From positions 79,105,056-79,169,055 of the forward strand of contig CM049310.1 in NCBI GenBank assembly GCA_026874595.1: 64,000 bases of DNA, read 5' to 3'. The notes under the pieces are model-generated. The model did no database searches and was not told where the DNA came from. It was given only the letters and a program-made list of their open reading frames with translations. This DNA comes from Sipunculus nudus (Eukaryota; Annelida; Sipuncula; Golfingiida; Sipunculidae). Positions 56,318-64,000 of the stretch are shown one piece after another (the first letter of the stretch is position 1; the number at the start of each line of letters is the position of its first letter). The translations under genes and the position numbers were made by a program.

Positions 56318-57091
56318 GAAGATGAGCCAGAAGAGCTATATTTATTTACTAATCATCATGATGAGGTCGCAAACAAGAGGATAAAGTTGTTCAGAAGACA
56401 GGCCCTGGGAACAGTCAGTTGTGACATCTGTTGTCTTATTCTGGAAGGAATTCCTGAAAGAAAACTCCAATCCTGAATAGATGCATATGATGTAAATTTT
56501 AAGTCTGTGAAGTCATGCAGAGAAAAATATCAGTGATGTGTGCTGAATGTGATGATTCAACTTATCTATTATATAATGTGCATATATTAAATGACAAATC
56601 TTCTCTTTTCTTGACAACTGACTTTAGACCTTGAATGATTTTTTTTCGAGCCTTCATAAAGTTTTAACAGAAACAGATTTTCGGGACCTGTTTGATACTG
56701 TTCGTGTTCAGGAGATGGTCATTACAGTGCTGCCACCGAGGTGACACAAGTGTAACAGATATATACTGCAGACTTAAAAATCTAGTCTTTTAAAAATAAC
56801 AAAATACCCTCTAATAGATAATACTTTTCATTCATTTATATCTAATTACTTTCATGTGTTTATGGGTCACTTGTTTGCAGTAAACAATCTTTTTTAGACA
56901 TATTAAAGCCAACCTCAGGCCCAGTATGGTCAAATATCAGAAACTTACAGGAAGCAGTGAATAAACTTACCATGACATGCATAAAATAAATGCATAAACT
57001 GTGAACGCTGAATGTAAAATAGCAGCGTCAACTTGGCAGCTGGTACAAGAAATGTAATATTAAGAGGAAAACACTGCAGCATATTAGAAAC
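56318..57091 (+). other. Probable ABCA2 3' untranslated region
   Basis: Begins right after the stop codon. AATAAA occurs at 56960-56965 and 56985-56990 (candidate polyadenylation signals), and more follow at about 57995, 58608 and 60134. I cannot tell which is used. Confidence 0.6.
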
Positions 57092-57253
57092 ATATTAAAC
57101 ATGTTACTTACATAATGATTTGCTACACTTTCAGTTTCATGCATGCAGGTGTTGATTCTGCGGCTAACTTTTCCCTGAAGATTGCCACAGAGCAACACCT
57201 GCGTGCATGAAACTCAAGAGAAGCTATTCATCATGTAAGTAACATGTTTAATA
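57092..57253. repeat. Long palindrome of about 160 bp (hairpin)
   Basis: Outer arms ATATTAAACATGTTACTTAC and GTAAGTAACATGTTTAATAT pair almost perfectly. Inner arms AGTTTCATGCATGCAGGTGT (from 57133) and ACACCTGCGTGCATGAAACT (to 57214) pair with one mismatch, which becomes G:U in RNA. The loop is about 38 nt. It may be a short MITE or a transcribed hairpin in the 3' UTR. Confidence 0.85.
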
Positions 57254-58369
57254 TACATACTGAGCTAGGTAACTCCTCCCAGAATGTGGTATTCATGGTG
57301 TGCATTTCATTGAATCTTTGTCCATGTTTTGGTGTGAAAGCTGGCATTTTTCCACAGAAGATTGTGTCGAAAATCAATAATCTGCACTTCCTTATTGTGA
57401 AGATGTGGAAGGTAAAAAAAGCCAATGTTAAGTTTGTTTTATTTGTTTCTCATCTTTTGAGTGTATAACTGACCAAAATGTTTGTGGTGTGTTTTAATGA
57501 TATGGGTATGGCATATCTTTCTTATATATAAAAAGCCCATTTATTGACACTTATGGTTTGATGATTATTGTATTATTTTCAAAGTTGCTCATGTACATTG
57601 TGTTCGACATGCTAAATATGTTATTTTATACCAGATATGGCCAGTATGTATTTATTATGTAAATAATGTCACCTCATGGGAAGACTCTCATAAATTTTAA
57701 GATCTCTTGTTTTCTGGTTCCAAGATGAAAATGAGGAGCCAAATCTTCTCATGGGCATGTAAGTTGTATGATTGAGATATATATATAATTTAAGCACATG
57801 TTGTGGAAAAATTTGAAAAAATTTATAGGCAGCACATAGAAGAATTCTGTTTGCGTTAGTACACTTGGCTAATTCGTCTCTAACTCTAAACTCAAGTCTG
57901 AAAGTGCTGCATGTTTTTGGGCTGGCTGGGAAAGTTAAAATCGATAATTAGCCTACTGGTATGTTCTGTGTGTTATGGATAAAATTAGGGCTGTTAATAA
58001 AGTTATATTTTAATATTATTTCTCTGGGTCTAGTGATTGGATATTGATATAACGTAAATATTTGAAAAGATTGAATCTGTCACATTTACTAAAGTAACTC
58101 AAGATTGTCATTGGATTGACAGCAGTTTAGCTGCATTTGATTGATCAAAAAGAAAATATTTTTTGTCTTTTATTGCCACAGAGCATCCCCATAGATTATG
58201 ACAGTCTTTATTGGTTGGTTTTTATGGCAATATAGTTAATAATATACAAACATGATTTGTCTGTTGCACCAAGTTTGTATTTATTTTTCCATACATCTCA
58301 CTAGGCCTACGATATGTACTATGCAGTGTTTATTTTCTGTACCTGATGTGTTTCATACACTTGCTATAA
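57254..58369. other. Downstream sequence, nothing recognised
   Basis: AT-rich. May still be 3' UTR. Short open frames are unsupported. Confidence 0.5.
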
Positions 58370-58762
58370 CAGTGGCGTCAATTTATCTTAAAGGGTGGGG
58401 GACTGTTTTCAAAAGTTGGGACAACTTAAACATATATATATACACCTTTTATATTGTCTATGCAACACATTTCATATATATTACAGTTAAGTTTAAGGTT
58501 TTTAAAAATAAGGTATGTTTCCAGTATATATTAATTCTTAACCATGTTAAGATGTATAATATTTCACAGTAAACTTAGAAATTGAACCAAAGTATATAAT
58601 TCTAATTATTAATAAATTTCATTTCCAATTAATAAATAATATTCTATGAATATCAGGGGAGGATGATTACATTGACCATACCCCCTTGCTAAAAAATGGG
58701 GGATATATACCCCCCCCATCCCACATCCATCCCCCCCCCCCCCCTCTGTAACCACACCCCTG
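58370..58762. mobile_element. hAT-like MITE
   Basis: Left end CAGTGGCGTCAA, right end CCACACCCCTG. Flanks TGCTATAA (58362-58369) and TGCTGTAT (58763-58770) agree at 6 of 8 positions, consistent with a decayed 8-bp hAT target duplication. The interior has C-rich runs (58711-58744). Confidence 0.65.
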
Positions 58763-58770
58763 TGCTGTAT

Positions 58771-59396
58771 ACCAGCTTTCAAGCAGCTTGCTGTATACTG
58801 GCACTTTTATTCAGCTCATAAACATCAGTGGTAATATTGATAGCAATGATGTCTTGTATAACCATGTTATACATTCCAGCAGCAGGGATACAAGCCTCAA
58901 ACTATTTATATTTTGTTCAGTATTGGCGAGTCCAAGCAGATCTGCAATCTTTATCCACTGTTTCCATATGTTCTTTTGTTTTAATGCTGTTACTTTTTAT
59001 TTTTAGACTGTACATGCATCTTATTTTTCCGTTTCAGTGAGATATTGTACCTGTAGAGGCATTTCATTATATTCTGTACATACTACTTAAGTAAAACTAA
59101 AAATTAAATTGGGGTTTCTGTAGCTAGGACTGAATATGTTACACTAAGTTACACAATACCTCACATGGTATGTCCTCAAATTCCACTTTTTGGCTGCTAC
59201 AAATTTCTTATATGGAGTACCAGTTAGTTGGGTGGTATTTGATCTTGTGACATGATAAGTGGAAAAAGATGCTCTGTTGCATTTAATTACATCTTTACTT
59301 AGAAGGAACTGAGCAGTAGACCTGTCAAAATACTTGTTGACTTGTATTATAATATTAAATATTATAGGTGACATTGTCAAACAGGTGCTTGCCTTA
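58771..59396. other. Downstream sequence, nothing recognised
   Basis: AT-rich, with no repeats or genes I can support. Confidence 0.5.
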
Positions 59397-59608
59397 TTGC
59401 TTACCAGCATGATTGGCTGGTCCTTTTTGCCACGTGACTGCTTACCAGCCAATTATATTGGCAACATTTACTGTGTGATTTGCTTAATGGCCAATCATAT
59501 TGGCACCATTTTACATGTGATTGCTTACCAGCCAATAATATTGCTGGTAAATGTTGCAATGTGACTGCTTATCAGCCAATCATATTGGCCTCTTGTGTCA
59601 TGTGACCA
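59397..59608. repeat. CCAAT-rich minisatellite, about 5 units of 41-45 bp
   Basis: Units read TGCTTACCAGCCAATYATAT then TGGCA...(CACGTGA, CATGTGA or TGTGTGA). Most contain the small palindrome GCCAAT-xxT-ATTGGC or a variant of it, followed by an E-box-like CANGTGA. Repeated open frames across the array are artefacts. Confidence 0.8.
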
Positions 59609-60540
59609 GCAGTTCTTGGTTGCACGTATATTCAAAAAGCTATGTTGTTATATCCATGAATCTCTGTAGGATTGCATTGTGTATCTTTTTAACCTTGTGG
59701 ATAGTAATCATTGATTTATTAAAGATGATTTGTTGTATTCACTTCACAGGTACCCACTGTCACAAAGTGATTTTTAAGACAGGTACTTTATAGGTGAATT
59801 ACTGTGAGCATTATAGAGTCATGATGGTGAATATGGAATAATTTTACAGTATGTATGCAGAACATGAAAATAGAATAACTTCACTGTGTGTATGAAGAAA
59901 TAGTACAAATATATATTTCTATGTTATTATGAGTCAGTATATAAGGTAAGGGTGTAGTAAAAGTCCTTGTAGAATATATTTATTTAGGACAATGAATGTG
60001 ATTATTCATGTGATATGTGTCCTGTTACACAAAAGTTAATCGTCGTAAGAATTCTGAATGCTTAGAACTGGAGTATTCCACAATTTTGTGATTCCATGAA
60101 GCTGTCATAGTGAATGCTGTCATGTGTATTGTATTAAATAAAACATTCATGTCACTGAACATGAGGCTCCTGTGTTGTCATTCAGTGGCTGAAATGATCA
60201 AGTGTGCATCTGATCAACTGCAAGGGGTCCCTCATATTTTCTCCACTGGGATAAGTTTTAACAGTGAATTTCATAAGAAAGATATGCATAAATTGTAGTT
60301 ACAAGTACTTTGATGGTCTTGTTAAGAGCGCCAGGTCAGGCTTCAACAGCACTTGTCTGGGAATGCTCTTCATTCAAAATCCCAATGGTGTGTATTCTGA
60401 GACTATGATTAGATTTAAGTTCATCATACAGAAATCTTTGAACTGGCCAAAGTGAATGAAATTGGATTATGAGCATGACCTCTCAGTTGTCTCAATAAAT
60501 CTCCTGAGAAAAGGGCATTTATTTATTTTACAAAAACAAA
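59609..60540. other. Downstream sequence, nothing recognised
   Basis: AT-rich. An AATAAA occurs at about 60134. No genes supported. Confidence 0.5.
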
Positions 60541-61790
60541 GGTAGGTGGCACCACCTGTCTTGTTTACGAGCAAACTTTTAAAAATGGATGAACATGCCA
60601 AATTTCAGAAATTTCAAAGGTCCCTACTTGAAATAACTTTGAATTATACAGACTTGCTCTGACTTGTTTAAAATAATACAATGACCTTACCATGAAAACA
60701 CTACAAGCTTTTATAGTAGTTATGCAGCACATTGGCTTCTTCCAATCTATAAATGGCACTGTGCCAAAGCTATTTATAGAGCTGACATCATCTTGCAAAT
60801 GGCCAACATCCAGGCACTGGCAAATCTGGGCAATCTGTCAATGGTATACCAAGTTGGCTTCAACAACAAATTGGCTTCAGTGGTGTCAGTCGAAAAACGT
60901 TTAGCAGGTTAACAACTCATTTAGGAAGATACAGCAAACTGGCATAGTTCAGCTTCCCGTAACTCGGCCAAAAAGCACTGAACCAAAATCATTTGAACAA
61001 ACTTGATTTATCAACATGTGAGGATAATTAATGTGTGAGATTTAAGGATTTGGCCCAGTGGTTTTAGAGAAGATCTTTGTAGCCACTGAGCTAAAATGGG
61101 CTGTTATGGCACATGACTAAATTTAGCTTCCCATAACTCAGCCAAAAGTCACTAACAGAGACCATTAGAACAAACTTCAGAAAGCACTATCCTAGGATCA
61201 TTTCTGTGTGATATTAAACAATCTGGCCATATGGTTTCAGAGAAGTTTTTTGTAGCCCTCGGTATGATACAGGCACTGATGACCCTCGTACAAAAAAGGC
61301 TGATGCAGGTGGCGCCACCAATACCTCAATTTCAGATATGACTCGTGTGACCAACATTGGCATAAAATTTGGTAGTGATAGCTCCAGCCGTCTCTGAGAT
61401 TGAAATTTTAGTATGCTTTTTTGGACAGATGACAAAGTTAAACTTTCCGTAACGGGGGCAAAAATCACCAAACTGGAACCATTCGATCAAACTTAAGAAA
61501 AATTGTTTCTGGGATTATTTCTGTGAAATTTTGGACAATTAGGATGGATGGTTTCTGAGAAGATTTTTAAAGGTTTTAAAGCTTTTTCCCTATAAAATCT
61601 AAGTTAATGCAGATAGGCAAAAAATTAATAAAATTTGATAGAGATTTTTTTTTAGATGACTGATTTTTTGCATAAAATTTGGTGATGCTAGCTCCTGTCG
61701 TTTTCAAGATAGTATGGGTTAACGTACAAACGACGGACAACGCACAAAGCTGCACAGGCTCACTAAAAATAATCCTGCACCCTTTGAAAA
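60541..61790 (-). mobile_element. Pearl-like element with tandem cores, minus strand
   Basis: On the minus strand it opens near 61790 with AGTGAGCCTGTGCAGC and GTTGTCCGTCGTTTGTACG. Three diverged core units follow (plus-strand starts about 60948, 61124 and 61430, each with TTCCSRTAACKSRGSCAAAA and CAAACTT). The palindrome occurs at 61307 (AGGTGGCGCCACC) and in degenerate form at 60544 (AGGTGGCACCACCT). Confidence 0.6.
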
Positions 61791-61834
61791 GAGCATGAGA
61801 CAAAAAAAAAACAAGAAATAAATAGTTAAATGAA

Positions 61835-61840
61835 TTTATT
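61835..61840 (-). terminator. Candidate polyadenylation signal, minus-strand gene
   Basis: TTTATT on the plus strand (AATAAA on the minus), about 1.1 kb beyond the putative minus-strand stop codon at 62927. Weak evidence on its own. Confidence 0.3.
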
Positions 61841-62926
61841 TATGACTTAGGGCTCAGGCCATGAGACTCCATGCAGAATTACAGGGTTGTGTACAGTAAA
61901 TACAAGTGTGTTACATCAACAGTGGCAAATTGTTACATACTTCCATGATGCTGTCATAGATTGAAGTTAGAAGTCTGTGTGACTCTAATATAAAACTTGT
62001 AACCACGGTGTCTATTACAAACAGAACATTTCAATTAAACTGCACAGAAATGATGATAAATTAATATAAACTTGTATTTCCAAATGTTGATCACAGTTAA
62101 GGTATTAATTCTATACATTTCATAAAGCAAAAAATATTCAGTGACATACATATTCATCATCACTACATGAGCTGACATAACTTGAAGCCTATGGTCCATT
62201 CTCTGGTCTTATACATATTTGTGCAGCAGATAGATTGTGAAATGATAAATTGCTATATATATATTCAGTATACTCCCATTTATTTGCCAATTTCAGGATC
62301 TAGAAAAAAAATTTCCAATAGGCGAGGGTGGTAGTACATCAAGAGTGATGGGGGAAAAAAGATATATATAAAGAAGGGTAATCAGGAATTTTATGAATAG
62401 TTGGTAAAAGACAATTCTAGCGGTAAACGGGCAAACAAGATAAACGAGTGCAGAGCTATAGTATATATGAGCAAAAATTTGACCGACTCTTGTTTCATGT
62501 ACCATGGGCCACTACTTGATGAAAATGAAATAGCAGGAACCTTTAATTCCAGTCTAAAACTATTGCACTATGAAATTGAGAAGAGGTTCCTTATTTCAAG
62601 TATATGATGAAGTGGCATTTTAATTTAAAGATGGTTTTTCTCCAATAACTGTTAATAATAATATTAATTGTTTGACATTGAAATTTGTTATTCTTTGAAA
62701 CACTGCACATCTATAAAAAATAGAACAATTAATGAATCCTTTGCTATTTTGCAGATTTAATTCCATTCACATTATCAGCACCTGTTCTTGGCATTAATTT
62801 TAAATCCTTGATACCTGTTGGTATTACTAAATGCCTATATCCAGACACTTGTAGGTAATATTAATAATTTACTTGTTGACCTAACATGAGCATTCCTGGC
62901 AGATTAAGGTTTTCATCTACTAAGAG

Positions 62927-62995
62927 TTACTGTAACTTAGCAAGGGTTTCCATGGCAGCTGCTAGTTTCTCTATTTCTGCTGTTATCTGAGACAT
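62927..62995 (-). CDS. Possible last exon of a convergent gene
   Basis: Read on the minus strand: acceptor CTTTTCAG at 62996-63003, then MSQITAEIEKLAAAMETLAK, LQ and stop. The 22 residues form a good amphipathic, coiled-coil-like helix. Base composition is more coding-like than in the flanks. I do not recognise the protein and found no second exon in the remaining 1 kb. It may be chance. Confidence 0.4.
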   Translation of the reverse strand: MSQITAEIEKLAAAMETLAKLQ

Positions 62996-64000
62996 CTGAA
63001 AAGAAGCGAACAGGATATTATAATCAAAATCAGTTCTAGCTACTTCAGAATTAACTATATATAACATTAGAAACATAATGTCAATCTCCTTTTTTGGCAA
63101 TTAAGCTGATGTTTAAGAGTCCTAAATGACATACTTAATGTCCACATTTAATGTTATATCCAAAATCAAATATGTTGACTTTAGGGGGGTACAACCATCA
63201 TATGGCACCATACTTGTACAAACTAGCTGGTTGATACCTAAGAACTTTCAATTTTTATAGTAATTTTAAGATTTGACCTCATCACCAGTACCCTTGTGTT
63301 CCACCCTTTTGACCTTGTTATTATAATGGGCCCCCAAAATGCTCCTACACAGGTCTTGGGATAGCTGTTTACAAGACAATAATGATGTCACAAAGGTCAA
63401 TGATATGGACATCACACTGACTGACGTCATCAACTTGAATCACTGCACTGATGAATATATTGCAGTCATTGTCAACTGTCTTGAAATATTCTGGATTATT
63501 TGTTTCATACGAATTACGTGCCATGCAGGTAAAACATTATTATTCACTCAATAATTGGAGGAATGGCTCCTGAACCTTTGGCCTAGAACTTTTTATTCTG
63601 TCTCCTTTGTATAAAAAATATCCCGGAATACATGCCAACATTGGTAATGGTACAGACTACATATGTTCTGTTTATAAGAGGTCTCTTAAATTATGAAAAT
63701 TTTATTATTGTCAGATGATTAACGATTTACAGTAATATTGGAAACCTGATTGGCTGAACGGAACAGTTATGCTCATGCTTATATACATTAAATGAATATG
63801 CTATTAAGGTCACGTAAAGGCTGTGGTTAGGTCAATTACCAGAAATTTCAGAAACAGTCCTGATGTAAGAGCTGAGATTTTTACAGTTATCCTAATTGAT
63901 TTCATTCATCATATTTTTATATATACAATGTATATAAAACTGACTTGAAGATAAAGACCATAAGGAAGTTAAGCTGCTGGATAACACTGTGGTGTAATAA
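62996..64000. other. Right end of window, nothing recognised
   Basis: If the minus-strand exon at 62927-62995 is real, this is the intron before it. The open frame at 63339-63554 (+) has no similarity that I recognise. Confidence 0.45.

Noticed and set aside
53395-54349. CRISPR-like array of regular repeats
   Set aside because: The whole unit repeats, with no unique spacers. It derives from the adjacent exon end, and the genome is eukaryotic.
223-56317. Assignment to ABCA1, ABCA4 or ABCA7
   Set aside because: The general fold fits, but [35 protein letters not shown], NEYxNEYY and the QLxF end match ABCA2 specifically.
59334-59793. Small membrane-protein-like open frames with repeated NHIG/NYIG
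   Set aside because: They are translations of the CCAAT minisatellite.
62401-62607. 68-codon plus-strand open frame
   Set aside because: No homology I can recognise and no splice signals consistent with a neighbour. It lies where the minus-strand gene's 3' UTR would be.

Overview
The window is a piece of animal nuclear genome from a lophotrochozoan, most likely a mollusc. It is AT-rich, and its genes have short exons with GT-AG introns. The introns carry repeats of a kind I associate with molluscs: elements that open with an AGCTCAG...CTGAGCT hairpin, pearl/Helitron-like elements with tandem cores, tRNA-derived SINEs, and many MITEs. No prokaryotic features are present. The species cannot be named from the sequence.

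One gene dominates. Positions 223-56317 (+) carry 45 coding exons that splice together in one continuous frame: 7,666 nt, 2,554 in-window codons plus stop, with the phase matching at every junction. The product is a full ABC transporter of subfamily A, and I recognise it as the orthologue of vertebrate ABCA2, the endolysosomal lipid/sterol transporter. The first exon(s), with the start codon, first membrane helix and roughly 100 residues, lie upstream of position 1. The order is first extracellular domain (223-17791), first membrane domain (18444-21806), first nucleotide-binding domain (22261-26387), a large regulatory linker (27234-28700), TM7 and second extracellular domain (28700-36307), second membrane domain (36982-47387), second nucleotide-binding domain (48066-53421) and C-terminal tail (54597-56317). 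Both ATP sites have intact Walker A, Q-loop, signature, Walker B and H-loop motifs, so the transporter should be active. Residue numbers in this annotation count from the first complete codon at position 224.

The unusual parts are these. (1) The linker, much longer than I remember for vertebrate ABCA2, holds seven copies of a basophilic-kinase-like motif (H-x-R-x-x-S-D-x-x-L-L). Three copies contain an exact DXXLL, the signature of GGA-type endosomal sorting signals. (2) Intron 43 opens with about 20 tandem copies of the last 27 coding bases of exon 43 plus its splice donor, an array of decoy donors. (3) A TA-flanked MITE sits inside the exon 24 splice donor, and the 3' end of another element lies about 11 nt upstream of exon 3. 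(4) Several repeat families share a palindrome, AGGTGGCGCCACCT. (5) Intron 32 holds an 820-bp solo LTR with a perfect 5-bp target duplication.

Downstream of the stop codon (56318-64000) are the 3' untranslated region, a 160-bp long hairpin, an hAT-like MITE, a CCAAT-rich minisatellite and another pearl-like element. There is also a possible last exon of a convergent minus-strand gene near 62.9 kb, which I cannot identify.
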